A stretch of 64,000 nucleotides of DNA from Macrosoma leucophasiata (GCA_036365455.1 JAWQUS010000019.1:11322001-11386000); one strand, 5' to 3'. Counted from the stretch's first letter, positions 19,737 to 29,203 are shown. Notes: a model not told the origin generated them from the letters alone. A program made the numbers and translations.

Positions 19737-20336
19737 CGTAACTTCACGCCTGTAATCCCCGTAGGAGTAGGCAGAGGTAAATGCGTGCATTCAAGCATAC
19801 ATGCAAACACCCACGATTCGCCGGTTACGTTTTTGACCTATGTTATAGATGGTGAGCCTGTATAGATCTCTGGGCACATTACCAAACTTCAAGGTACTGG
19901 GAAATTTCCAGAAAATGGAAAAATCCCAATAGAACCAGAGATAAAGGACTTTATATCATTATCTTTTCTACTGGTGGTAGAGTTCCAGTGACGGAGCTCG
20001 CGGGCGTAGGCACCACCGCATTACCTAATATACTTGCCGCTAAATGGTAGTGTTCAGCACTATCGTGTTCCGGTCAGGTGGTAATGTACGGCCCTGTAAT
20101 TTCCAACACAAAGGCATAACACCTAATGCCTCAGGAGTGGCAGCGCATCTGCATTTTGACCTCTGGTCCCCGTGTGGGTGTCTATAGGCTGCAGTCATCA
20201 CTTAACATCAATGTGAACTACATGCTTGTTTGCCACTTTTATAACATAAAAAAAATCTCTGATAACCCTTACCCGGGAATTGAACCCAGGACCTCAGCGT
20301 AGTAGTAGTGGCCTGCTACCACTAGGCTACCGAGGC
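19737..20336 (-). mobile_element. SINE-B (tRNA-derived), split by FamA
   Basis: Minus-strand copy: tail ACGTAACTTCACGCCTGTAA at 19737, body to 19969, FamA 19970-20255, then the tRNA-like head to 20336 with box B (complement of CCCGGGAATTGAACCC) and box A (complement of CCACTAGGCTACCGAGG). The two halves are continuous in intact copies such as 34975-35283, so FamA inserted second. Confidence 0.85.
19970..20255 (+). repeat. FamA element, full length, inside SINE-B
   Basis: From ACTGGTGGTAGAGTTCCAG to an A8 tail; flanks are the two halves of SINE-B, which fixes both ends of FamA by an empty-site comparison within this window. Confidence 0.85.
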
Positions 20337-20390
20337 GGTTGAAAATAAGTGATCATCTCACATTATTTGAAACTTCATTCTTTCGATATT

Positions 20391-20722
20391 TTTACTGGTG
20401 ATAGCATTACCTAATCAATCCTTTTTTTAATGTAATGGAAACGGCAAACAAGCGTTTAGTTCACATTGATGTTAAGTGATGACTGCAGCCTATAGACACC
20501 CACACACAGACCAAGGTCAAAGTGTAGATGCGTTACCACTCCTGAGGCCTAAGTTTTACACCTTCCAGGCATTACTGCCTCTGGGCCGTAAATTACATTT
20601 TCGTACATTACCACCTGACCGGATCACGATAGTGTTGAACACTACCATTTAGCGGCAAGTTTATTAGGTAATGCGGTGGTGCCTAGGCCCACGAGCTCTG
20701 TCACTGCAGCTCTACCACCAGT
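20391..20722 (-). repeat. FamA mosaic: tiny plus fragment, then a full minus copy
   Basis: 20391-20418 reads ACTGGTGATAG then CATTACCTAATC, an internally deleted plus copy. From 20419 a minus-strand copy runs from poly-T to GCTCTACCACCAGT. Confidence 0.65.
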
Positions 20723-20831
20723 AAACCTGATACATTGTAGATGTTTACGTAGACTAGAATTAAGACTTGTTTTTTTTCTGCCTTAATATATGTATATTGA
20801 TCATCAAAATGTAATAATTAAACTTCAAGCA

Positions 20832-21062
20832 GAGAATATGTAATAATACTACGTATAGAATGGACACTTCGACGTCCCGCCCGATTACCCCGCCTCACCC
20901 AAACTCCTCCCCTCTTATGGGCGACGGTTGGTGTTCCCTACGTGCTACGCACACAGGTGCACGTGTAAATACACGTCACTGATTGAAGCCTGTGTAATAG
21001 AGACCAAATTAAGCGTTTGTATGGAATTTTGGCGGAGTGTCCGCGGTGTGCTTAAAGTGAAC
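20832..21062 (+). repeat. repeat D copy 1
   Basis: Shares GAATGGACACTTCGACG, CCCCTCTTATGGGCGACG, GCTACGCACACAGGTGCACG and GCGGAGTGTCCGCGGTGTGC with 44632-45412 and 50408-50640 (minus). No coding signal; family unknown. Confidence 0.65.
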
Positions 21063-21372
21063 TTGTTTGCCACCATTATAAAAGTAAATAATACGTTTAC
21101 CAAACATTAAATGAAAATCTATCGTGAAGTCCCATAGTTAAACAAACATAATTTTAATGCCTTTTAACCATAGAGCAACACGGGCCACCGGCCGCGGCGG
21201 ACCGGAGGGGAGTAGCCATTGCGTTTAATACCGATGCAAAACAGTCTGTCATTTATTGCGGGGGGAAATGCGTGCGACACACACACACTACAAAAATCGT
21301 CTATTACTACGTAACTCACACCTTAACTTTAACAAAATACATAAACAATTTCACGCAAACATTTAAACATTT

Positions 21373-21706
21373 ACCCCCTTATTCATAAACGTATTTTAGC
21401 TAGTGTTGCAAATCTCTCCTTCGTCTTTTTCTATCCAGAGACAAAGCATTCTATAGCAAAAACGTATCTAATGTACTTTTTTCTTTTAAAGAATAATGGA
21501 AAGAAAAATTTGACTTCAGGCGAGACTCGAACTCGCGGCCTACTGGGAATCTAGTCCAGCCGCTCTTCCAATTGAGCTACTGAAGTCTCGCCTGAAGTCA
21601 ATTTTTTCTTTTCATTTTTCTTTAAAATAAAATATATTTCACAAGCATGTGTTATTGCGAAATAATATAAAACAAGTATCTAATGTACGTTTATAAATAA
21701 GGGGGT
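21373..21706. mobile_element. MITE W nested in MITE-1
   Basis: TIR ACCCCCTTATTCATAAACGT at 21373 pairs with ACGTTTATAAATAAGGGGGT at the right end. The element is small; 199 bp plus a 13-bp repeat of it are a later insertion. Confidence 0.8.
21477..21675 (-). mobile_element. tRNA-like repeat F nested in MITE W
   Basis: GTATCTAATGTAC occurs at 21464-21476 and 21676-21688, a 13-bp target duplication that bounds this insertion. It contains a minus-strand tRNA-like unit (21513-21586) with acceptor arms ACTTCAG/CTGAAGT, D-arm TAGCTCAATTGGAAGAGC and T-arm GCGAGTTCGAGTCTCGC. Flanks (GGAAAGAAAAATTTGACTTC and TTCACAAGCATGTGTTATT) recur in other F copies. Confidence 0.8.
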
Positions 21707-21807
21707 TTGGCGACAAGCATAGGCCCATTTGGATTTTGACAGTGGGGAAAGCCTATATGGCTACTCCGCTCCGGTCCGCCGCGGCCGGTGGCCCGTGTTG
21801 CTCTATG

Positions 21808-22073
21808 CTTCCAACCTTCCTTATCCAGGAAAACTGGCTAGTTATTACAATTTAATACACCTTAAAACATGATTTGGTGTATATTAACATAATTTAGGAT
21901 CACTTTTACTGGTACTTAACGTTATGCGATAACGTTAATGACAGTTTTGGTAGAAAATTGCGAAAATAACTAGATATTAATGGGTAATATTGGATAAGTT
22001 ATTTTCAGAGGTGTAAAACGTGTTTTCATAAGCTGTTTTCATGTTGCTGTTTTCATAACGTGTTTTCATAAGG
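21808..22073. other. spacer with short TTTTCATAA repeats
   Basis: Unique; from 22018 it holds GTGTTTTCATAAG/CTGTTTTCAT repeats. No gene. Confidence 0.45.
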
Positions 22074-22330
22074 CAGTGATTTAAAAGATGATGAAAAACT
22101 GAGTTTTTTCTTGTTAATTACGTAACATGGCTTAATCATGGCGTGGGGTCGTGACGACCCCACCGCCTACTAGCGGAAGAATTTTCTTCCACTGGAAGAG
22201 TGATTTCATGTGCTATGGGACAGTGATTTAAAAGGTGATGAAAAACTGCGTTTTTTCTGGTTAATTACGTAACATGGCTTAATCATGGCGTCGGGGCGTG
22301 ACGACCCGTGGAAGAAAATGTCTTCCACTA
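22074..22330 (+). repeat. 147-bp tandem duplication
   Basis: CAGTGATTTAAAAGATGATG at 22074 recurs as CAGTGATTTAAAAGGTGATG at 22221, followed in both by GTTAATTACGTAACATGGC. Each copy has a small hairpin (GTGGGGTCGTGACGACCCCAC in the first). Confidence 0.75.
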
Positions 22331-22480
22331 GCGCAGTCTAGTCGCAGTCAGTTAACTGAACAATGGCCGTCAAACGATTCCAATAAGTAAGGTAGTAAGA
22401 ACAACAACGCGGGTTGGGCAGCAGTGTCTCGCGATAAAACTACCGCCACTGCGATAGCCAATCCGCCTGCCAAGCGTGGC
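22331..22480 (+). repeat. repeat H, copy 1
   Basis: Shares AACTGAACAATGGCCGTCAA, GCGATAAAACTACCGCCACTG and CCAAGCGTGGCGATT with 38790-39073 and 45425-45570. The 38.8 kb copy leads into an RTE-type tail. Confidence 0.6.
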
Positions 22481-22519
22481 GATTGTGGCATATTATAGGG
22501 CTTATATTATTATAGGGCT

Positions 22520-22632
22520 GGCAGCGCGTTGGCAACTCCCCTGGTGTTGCAAATGTCCATAGGCGACGGTGACCACTTACCATCAGGTGGCCCGTCTGCT
22601 TGTCTGTCAACTTAATGACATAAAAAAAATAT
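22520..22632 (+). repeat. LINE-E 3' end fragment
   Basis: GCAGCGCGTTGGCAACTCC, CCATAGGCGACGGTGACCAC, CATCAGGTGGCCCGTCTGC and TTAATGACATAAAAAAAA: a typical lepidopteran LINE 3' end, seen inverted at 30649-31196, 34598-34880 and 47450-47860. Confidence 0.75.
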
Positions 22633-22675
22633 ATATATTCTCCCCCAATGACGCACAATACTTTTGTGACCGTCT

Positions 22676-22730
22676 TTGGGGAAGACTTTGCCAGCAGTGG
22701 ACGTCTTTCGGATGGAGTGATAATGATGAC
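22676..22730 (+). repeat. RTE-type 3' tail fragment
   Basis: GCCAGCAGTGGACGTCTTTC followed by GATGGAGTGATAATGATGA, the tail form seen at the end of LINE2 and at 39078-39126 and 47094-47146. Confidence 0.55.
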
Positions 22731-23037
22731 GTCCCTATTCCCTGAAAGGTTAGGCAGAGGTAAATGCATGCATTCAAACATTCATTCAAACCCACGGTTG
22801 ATCGTTTAAGTTTTTTACCCATTTAAGTTGGCGAGCATGTTGACATCTCCGGGCATATTACCAAGCTTCGAGGTAACTGGGAAGCTTCCAGAAAATGGAA
22901 AAGTCCCAATAGAATCAGAAATAAAGGATTTCACACGATTATCTCTGATAGCTACCGACCCGGGAATCGAACCCAAGACCCTGTGTAGTAGTTGCTAGCT
23001 AGTAGTGGCCAGCTACCACTAGACTACCAAGGCTGGG
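22728..23037 (-). mobile_element. SINE-B, full length, diverged
   Basis: From the tail (TAGGCAGAGGTAAATGCATG) to the tRNA-like head (CCCGGGAATCGAACCC, CTACCACTAGACTACCAAGG). Confidence 0.8.
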
Positions 23038-23261
23038 CTACTTTAATATTATTTTGTCCAGTAAAATATAAACAAACGACATATTTAAAACACTGCACGA
23101 AAATTTAACAACATACACAAGCTGTAACTTATACCAATGTGGGTGAACCATATGGCTTCCATTCTGCTGCTTATTAAAAGAACATTTTTAACTGCCATAA
23201 TTGAAATTTATTCTATATTATATTCCCTGCGATAATTAATATACGAGTAACTATATTAGAC

Positions 23262-23453
23262 TGACTTACCACGACCAAATAGGTCGAGTTCTGTGTGGGT
23301 TCGGTCAAAAGTCTTAGGAATCGGCGTGCATTTGTGAAGAGAATGATGAAGGTAGATGAGGCACGAGAGGTATATCAGAACCGGGATATCTGGCGCTCTA
23401 CACTCTCTGCCTACCCCGTTAAGGGCCTGGCGTGAAGATACATACATACGATT
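23262..23453 (+). repeat. LINE3 3' end fragment
   Basis: Starts in the coding tail (LTYHDQIGRV region), continues to CTCTGCCTACCCCGTTAAGG then GCCTGGCGTGAAGATACATA. This copy keeps the clearest match to the SINE-B tail. Confidence 0.8.
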
Positions 23454-23571
23454 TTTATGACGATTTTTTTTATACATGAGATTTTTGTTAAACTCCTTGT
23501 CATCAACATTGACTAGTTTGAAAACATCAACATGAAAATAGACATGAATGTATCAATAATTGGTTATTTTT

Positions 23572-23862
23572 ACTGGTGGTAGAGCTCCATTGACGGAGCT
23601 CGCGAGCGTAGGCATAACTGCATTACCTTATCTACTTGCCGCTAAATGGTAGTGTTCAGCTCTCTCGTGTTCCGGTCAGGTGGTAATGTACGGCCCTGTA
23701 ATTTCCGGCACAGAGGCATAAATAACATCTTAGGCCCCAGGAGTGGTAACGCATCTGCATTTTGACCTCGGTCTTTATCTGGGTGTCTATAGGCTGCAGT
23801 CATCACTTAACATCAATGTGAACTGCTTGCCTGTTTGCCACTTCCATAACATACAAAAAAAT
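23572..23862 (+). repeat. FamA element, full length A1
   Basis: ACTGGTGGTAGAGCTCCATT to the ATAACATACAAAAAAA tail; all internal blocks present. Confidence 0.8.
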
Positions 23863-24032
23863 AATGACAATGATACATTTATTCTTATTCTTACATTTAT
23901 TCATCATACATTTATTTTTCGTATCCCAATAACAGGGTGACATTCTAAAATATTTTTCCACATATCTTTATACAAACAAATCTCATAGCATGAACGTGGA
24001 ATTGTATTGTTACATGATAATACAATTTTCAT

Positions 24033-24255
24033 CGCGTCCGTTAAAAAAAAGGGCAGAAAGTGAACAAGCGAACAGGACATACTGCAGCTTGAATTATTGG
24101 CACAGCGGGGTCACGGGTCAACTTATAAATCATATAACCAGTGATTTACACACTAACTGAACGGTTGTTTCGGTTGCGTTTTTAAAACTGTGATGGATAG
24201 TTCCGTTACAAAATAGTTTTTGCTTCCGTTACAATAAAGCTGGTGTGGCTTTTAT
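24033..24255 (+). repeat. repeat M, copy 1
   Basis: GAACAAGCGAACAGGACATAC, GCAGCTTGAATTATTGGCAC, TAACTGAACGGTTGT and GTGATGGATAGTTCCGTTAC recur at 24622-24832 in the same orientation. Family unknown, no coding. Confidence 0.75.
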
Positions 24256-24621
24256 GTGGAGTGGTAAATATTTTTGAATACCGGATTTTAAATGTATGAG
24301 TCAGTGTTATCAATTTATTATTATTGAGTACAGTTCTTCATGTCAGAAATTACAAAAATTACAGAATTTGTCGTGTTTTAGTTTTTGAGTCACACTAATG
24401 GAAACGAATGTACATTGCAACTTCTAGTTTACTTGTATTTATTCTATAGTATGTAATATTTATTTTCTGTCAGTGGAAGTTGTATCTGCGTTTGCTACTT
24501 ACAAAACATAAAAAACATTATTCATTTTTAAATTAACTATAACACAGTTGCTATATTTTTAAACGGAGCCGCTTTTTTCCGCGGTATTTGAATTATAGAC
24601 AGTGTTGTGCAAATTATATCT
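24256..24621. other. spacer between the two M repeats
   Basis: AT-rich, no recognised element; could be part of a larger duplicated unit that has diverged. Confidence 0.4.
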
Positions 24622-24832
24622 TGTCCGTTTATAAAAGGGCAGAAGTGAACAAGCGAATAAGACATACTGCAGCTTGAATTATTGGCACAGCGGGGTCATG
24701 GGTCAACTTATAAATCATATAGCTAGTGATTTCCACACTAACTGAACGGTTGTATCGGTTTCCTTGTAAAGCTGTGATGGATAGTTCCGTTACAAAATGT
24801 TTCTGGTTCCGTTAAAATTAACTTTATAATCG
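24622..24832 (+). repeat. repeat M, copy 2
   Basis: Roughly 90 percent similar by eye to copy 1, offset 589 bp. Confidence 0.75.
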
Positions 24833-24897
24833 TAGCTTTTGTGTCAAGTTTGTTTTTTTTTTTAACATTGATTTCGAATTTTATAGTATTATATAAT

Positions 24898-24979
24898 TGA
24901 ACACTACCATTTGACGGCAGATTGATTAGGTAATGGGACGGTGCCTACGCACTCGTGTGCATTGGTACTCTACCAGTTA
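24898..24979 (-). repeat. FamA 5' fragment, A2-like
   Basis: GAACACTACCATTTGACGGC, GGTAATGGGACGGTGCCTAC and TACTCTACCAGT on the minus strand. Confidence 0.55.
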
Positions 24980-25057
24980 AAAGGCTTATATGTAGAAGTT
25001 TTTTAAGGGCTACACTTACCATCAATGTGAATTTAAATACTTTTACCTTTTTAGAGT

Positions 25058-25640
25058 TTTGTAGTAAACAAGGAACCCTTATAGTTTCGCCATGTACGTC
25101 TGTCTGTCTGTCCGTCCACGGTTTAGCGCGAAAATTATTGGTACTAGAGACTTGAAATTTGGCGCAAGTATATGTATACCTTTATACGCCGATAAAGTGG
25201 TAGAGTAAAAACATGAAAAGACATGTTTTGTTGCACCTCGCCTACACGTAATACGCTGATATTTTTTTATAAAAGTATAGAAAGTTGAATATGTCTTTCA
25301 AAAATGTTAGGGATTTAGTTAACTGTTCGTGACTTATTAAGCTTTAAAGTGCAAATTTTCGTTAGAGTCAAGTGTCCCCCTCTACCAACTAAACGGTTGT
25401 TGTTAGAAATTCAAACGTAATAATAGTAGCTACATATAACGAAATTAAAAGAAAAACTTAGTAAGGCACTTAAGTTGGCTTTACAAGTTTGCGAGTAATG
25501 GTCGACCAAATGTATTTCACTCGAAAATTTTGAAGAACTCCACAGATTTTTTTTTTCATTAGGTACATACATTATCAAACCTAAAAACTACGGAACCCTA
25601 CATTGCGCGTGGCCCGACATGCACTTGACCGGATTTTCTT
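25058..25640 (+). repeat. repeat N (GGAACCCTTATAGTTTCGCC family)
   Basis: Begins GGAACCCTTATAGTTTCGCC with a GTCTGTCTGTCTGTCC block and ends ACGGAACCCTACATTGCGCG then TGCACTTGACCGG. Pieces occur at 28325-28390, 58660-58720, 60560-60697 and 63660-63771. A widespread animal repeat type, probably a DNA transposon remnant; no transposase seen. Confidence 0.6.
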
Positions 25641-26096
25641 TATAGCTCTACCACCTGTTAGAAAGTAAATTGACGTGTTAGCCATGTTAAGATTAAAGAG
25701 GTATATCCCACAAAAAGTTCCTAATGAAAGGTTAATTACATACATGCGTTGCTTTTGAGGCGCATTTCTTGCCTTTAGGTTGTAATTAAGGAGCTATGAA
25801 TACAATGTAGGTACTTTATAAGAAAGAAGCGTAAGTACCGTTTTTTTTTTAATTTATTTAAAAAACATTATAAAATATGTACATCAAAGCAAACCAAAAA
25901 TATACTATTGATTGACTATAGGCCTATACTATTCATTGATTATAGGCGTGAAGTTACGTTTTTTTTTTAATACCTTATTGTTTCGTAAATAAGGGGGAGG
26001 TACGTAGGGACTGGTAATTTTTTAAACATTGATTTTATTAATTATTTTACCGCGGATAGCCAAACGCACAAGTGCTCTTATTAGGTTTCCAGATTT
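25641..26096. other. no recognised gene
   Basis: AT-rich unique sequence with a short direct repeat near 25916-25946 (GACTATAGGC / GATTATAGGC). Confidence 0.45.
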
Positions 26097-26262
26097 CTTT
26101 TTAATGTAATGTAAGTGGCAAACAAGCATGCTGTTCAAATTAATGTTAAGTGATGACTGCAGGCCATAGACACCCACACAAAGACCAGAGGTCCAAATGC
26201 AGATGCGTTGCCACCTCTGAAGCCTTAGTTATTATGTCTCTGTGATAGTTATTACGGGGCCT
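26097..26262 (-). repeat. FamA A2, 3' half
   Basis: Poly-T tail, GGCAAACAAGCATGCTGTTC to GTGATAGTTATTACGGGGCC, then an abrupt switch to unrelated GC-richer sequence. Confidence 0.65.
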
Positions 26263-26919
26263 TTTGAAGTGATCATACTGTGGAGGAACGGGTGGAAGTG
26301 TTCCTCCGGCGAAAAGGGAGGATTCTCCAACCAGGCGAGGTGGTAGCGCCTGGCGGGCCGCGGCCCAACCACTAACGTTGGAAAGTTGTATATATGCCAA
26401 CTCTTGAGAAATCTTCGCATGTGCGATGTAATTCGATTGCACGCCATCTATCGTACTAGACAAGTACTGTGAGGTTTTATATGTGTTCCACTAATGGGCG
26501 CCTTAATGTAGTAGACGCTACAATACCAACCTACCAAATGATACTTTTAATTGTTCCTAAAGGAACCATTGTATAAAAATCACACTTCCAAATCCTCCCA
26601 TCTTCACTCAAATATTTGTCAATAACCCCTGTGAACCTTTATTTCTTACCATACCTTTGCCTACTGCCCTAACGCAAACCTAATCAGCGCCACAGTTTTC
26701 CTTAATAAACATAGAGTAATAACACGTAGATGTCAACAATAAAGCGAGTGATGTGTAATAATTCCAGTAACATTCGCCCGGTGTACTCTCTGCTTATTAC
26801 GCTGTGTAATGATCACAAGAGTGGCATGGAGTCGCTTTGTTTGTAAAAAAGAGGAATTACAAAATTAAATTGCATTATTGCCGCTCATGAGCCGAGTTTT
26901 TATATCTTCTGTGCCGGAA
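26263..26919. other. unidentified sequence
   Basis: 26263-26400 is GC-rich (GGAGGAACGGGTGGAAGTG, GGCGGGCCGCGGCCC) and may be part of a LINE leader; the rest is AT-rich unique DNA. Overlapping minus-strand frames of 105 and 71 codons have no recognisable domain. Confidence 0.4.
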
Positions 26920-27005
26920 GTGCTAACAGAGCTAAGCATCACCAGTTTACTTAATTTATCTGCTGCCAAATAGTAGTGTTCAGCACTATTGTGTTTCGGT
27001 TAGAT

Positions 27006-27196
27006 CAGAGGTTCCCAAACTATTTTTTCTTGTATAAATAAGGGATCTTACTTTCATTTTTTTTCTGGTTGCCGTGGACCCCTTGCTACATTTATATCAC
27101 ATTCCCATATTTTCAAATTTTATTCACGCCTACGTAGACCTCCATCGAGTCCCATGGACCCCAGGGGGTCTATATGGACCACTTTGGGAATCACTG
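27006..27196 (+). mobile_element. hAT-type MITE with 8-bp target duplication
   Basis: GGTTAGAT occurs at 26998-27005 and 27197-27204. The element starts CAGAGGTTCCCAAACT and ends AGTGGTCC-like to TTTGGGAATCACTG, giving an imperfect TIR CAGnGnTTCCCAAA typical of hAT elements. 191 bp, non-coding. Confidence 0.85.
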
Positions 27197-27244
27197 GGTT
27201 AGATAGTAATTTATAATGCCGTAATTATTATCGAAGAGATATTA

Positions 27245-27284
27245 CACTTTAGGTCTCAGGGGGCCACACCTGAGACCTAAAGTG
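27245..27284. repeat. 15-bp perfect palindrome inside FamA
   Basis: CACTTTAGGTCTCAG and CTGAGACCTAAAGTG around GGGGCCACAC. Other FamA copies have only one arm, so the second arm arose by local fold-back copying. Confidence 0.85.
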
Positions 27285-27381
27285 CACACACATTTTGACC
27301 TCTGTTTTTGTATAGATGTCTATAGGCTGCAGATATCACTAAATATCTATGCGAACTGCTTGTTTTCCACCGTTTGCCACC

Positions 27382-27473
27382 TTGGTCTTTGTGTGGGTGT
27401 CTATAGGCTGCAGTCACCACTTAACATCAATGTGAACTATATGCTTGTTTACCACTTCCATAACATAAAAAAA
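27382..27473 (+). repeat. FamA A1 3' fragment in tandem with A2
   Basis: GGTCTTTGTGTGGGTGTCTA to TCCATAACATAAAAAAA immediately follows the A2 copy in the same direction. Confidence 0.65.
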
Positions 27474-27871
27474 GTTCGTTTCGGTCCGGTCTGGGAAACG
27501 ATTTTTTTATACCCCTGAATGACATAAGGGTGGCCCCATTTTTTTTTTTGTATAATATTCACTAACCGACCATGTAAATTACATGCTAGTTTTCCACCAT
27601 CAATAAATAAAAAAAAAATGAATAGAATAAAATATAATGACTCCAATCATATCGCAGTTCTACGCAGTGCAGAGGAAATTTCAGAGGTAGGCTGGTTATG
27701 GTAGAATGGTGATTACAAAGACCGTTTGACCTTTCAACCTGTTACCATTACAGGGACTTAGTGGTCTAACGGTGTATTGGGACGGTACGAAAGAATCAGG
27801 TTGTTTGAGGATGTGTCATAGTCATTGTTCGTTTTTTCTACATAAAAATTACTAAAAATGATATTTTCAAT
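27474..27871. other. no recognised gene
   Basis: AT-rich, with a T12 run and a weak FamA-like tail near 27560-27620. Nothing else supported. Confidence 0.4.
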
Positions 27872-28168
27872 GGCAACCCGTGATACCTCCCACTGCTGGG
27901 CACGGGTCTCTCCCCTTTTTGGGGGGGAGGCCTGGAGCTTAGTGTTTCGGATATTTTCAAACAACCCATACGGCCTCCGACAAGGTTTAACGACTGCTTA
28001 TCTATCGATAGCAACCAAGACCGATGGCTTAACGTGCCGCCGTTCCGAAGCACGGAAACGCGCATTCCAATTTGTCACTGGCGGTCACCCATCACACACG
28101 CGACCGCGCCCGTGTCGCTTAACCGAATAGATCGCTTACCATCTACACCAGCCGCGGGGCCATGCGCG
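27872..28168 (-). mobile_element. 5S-rRNA-like SINE, copy 1
   Basis: On the minus strand the head reads GGTTAAGCGACACGGGCGCG then TGTGATGGGTGACCGCC, matching the 5S rRNA internal promoter (GTTAAGC...CGGGCGTGGT...GGATGGGTGACCGCC). The body has GCTTCGGA.. and AGCAACCAAGACCGATGG; the tail ends TGCCCAGCAGTGGGAGG, RTE-like. Confidence 0.75.
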
Positions 28169-28849
28169 CTTCATTTAGGTTTCAAAAACACTTCAAAAAT
28201 ACAAAAATGAGCCGCATTCCTCTAACTTTTATGACAAGAGAGTGAGAAATCATAAAAAATATGCTTATATCATTAATGAAAACTTTCAACGAAATTTAGC
28301 TAAACGAGTTTTTTAATCTTTCAAATATTTCTTGGCACGAAACCCATCATGGGCGAGTCCGACACGCACTTGGTCATTTCTTTTTATTAAGACACCCTGA
28401 TACATTTCCGAACACCATGTATTAATAAATATGAAGGATAGGTATATACCTATACAAAGTAGAGTAGACAGTTAAGTCACCAGGTATTTACTACGAGTGC
28501 CAACTGACAGCAGTTTTGAGCTCAACGATAGGGTTGTCAAAAAGAATAATTATAATCCACCTACATACATATAACATAATAAAAATCGAGTATCTGTACA
28601 TTCATTATTTTTCCAAAAAAACTGATTAAGAAAGAGAAACAAAAACCTAAAATATATTTTTTTAGAATGTTGTCCGTCTGTCTGGTACGTTATAACTTCG
28701 CATCTGCTGAACGGATTTGAACGCGGTTTTCACAGGTGGATTACGAATAATTAATAATTAGGAACAATGTCAAATGTGTTGTCGAGTCGTGAACGAATTT
28801 CAGCTGGGTAGATGATAATGATCATGACTAACGGAAAAAAAATTGTTTT
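28169..28849. other. no recognised gene
   Basis: AT-rich. A repeat N fragment (GAGTCCGACACGCACTTGG) is at about 28325-28390, and TTGTCCGTCTGTCTGGTACG at 28670 marks another old repeat. Confidence 0.45.
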
Positions 28850-29086
28850 ATTTTTTTTTATTATTTCGCATTAACACATGCTTGTGAAATATATATATTT
28901 TTTTTTATTTTTAAAGAAAAATGGAAAGAAAAATTTGACTTCAGGCGAGACTCGAACTCGCGACCTACTGGGAATCTAGTCCAGTCTAGGACTTCAGTAG
29001 CTCAATTGGAAGAGCGGCTGGACTAGATTCCCAGTAGGTCGCGAGTTCGAGTCTCACCTGAAGTCTAATTTTTCTTTCCATTTTTG
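28850..29086. repeat. repeat F rearranged into a large palindrome
   Basis: A plus-strand F head (TTATTTCGCATTAACACATG) leads into arms 28916-28984 and 29018-29086, about 69 bp each with two mismatches, around a 33-nt loop. The arms contain the 3' half of the tRNA-like unit in opposite orientations. Confidence 0.8.
28991..29065 (+). repeat. tRNA-like unit, nearly complete cloverleaf
   Basis: Acceptor ACTTCAG/CTGAAGT pairs 7 of 7; D-arm GCTC/GAGC; T-arm GCGAG-TTCGAGT-CTCAC pairs 4 of 5. The anticodon stem CTGGA/CCCAG has an A-C mismatch and the loop CTAGATT would present AGA, without a Ser-type long variable arm. A repeat-borne tRNA pseudogene, not a gene. Confidence 0.65.
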
Positions 29087-29131
29087 GTATTGTTGTTCGC
29101 TTTTAAGGATATTTTTTTATAACTATTTAGG

Positions 29132-29203
29132 TTGCGAGACTCGAACTCGCGACCTACTGGGAATCTAGTCCAGCCGCTCTTCCAATTGAGCTACTGAAGC
29201 CTT
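29132..29203 (-). repeat. third tRNA-like unit (F)
   Basis: Minus-strand copy with the T-arm (GCGAGACTCGAACTCGCG), anticodon region and D-arm (CTCTTCCAATTGAGCTAC), 45 bp beyond the palindrome. Confidence 0.7.

Larger units (their letters stand above)
21169..21807 (+). mobile_element. MITE-1 complete, carrying nested insertions
   Basis: About 50-bp TIRs: CATAGAGCAACACGGGCCAC at the left and its complement GGCCCGTGTTGCTCTATG at the right, each followed by the GGCCGCGGCGGACCGGA motif. Internal TTTAAACATTT is split at 21373 by another TIR element, which is itself split by a tRNA-like repeat. Confidence 0.85.
26920..27381 (+). repeat. FamA A2, split by a hAT MITE
   Basis: Degenerate start, CTGCTGCCAAATAGTAGTG to GTTTCGGTTAGAT, then after the MITE TTAGATAGTAATTTATAATG and onward to CACTAAATATCTATGCGAAC. 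It includes a 15-bp palindrome at 27245-27284. Confidence 0.65.

Noticed and set aside
20256..20336. Functional tRNA gene (and other SINE-B, SINE-C, SINE-L heads)
   Set aside because: Box A and B are present but the heads are attached to conserved SINE bodies and do not fold into complete cloverleaves.
28991..29065. Functional tRNA gene
   Set aside because: Acceptor and T arms pair, but the anticodon stem has a mismatch and the unit recurs within a dispersed repeat.
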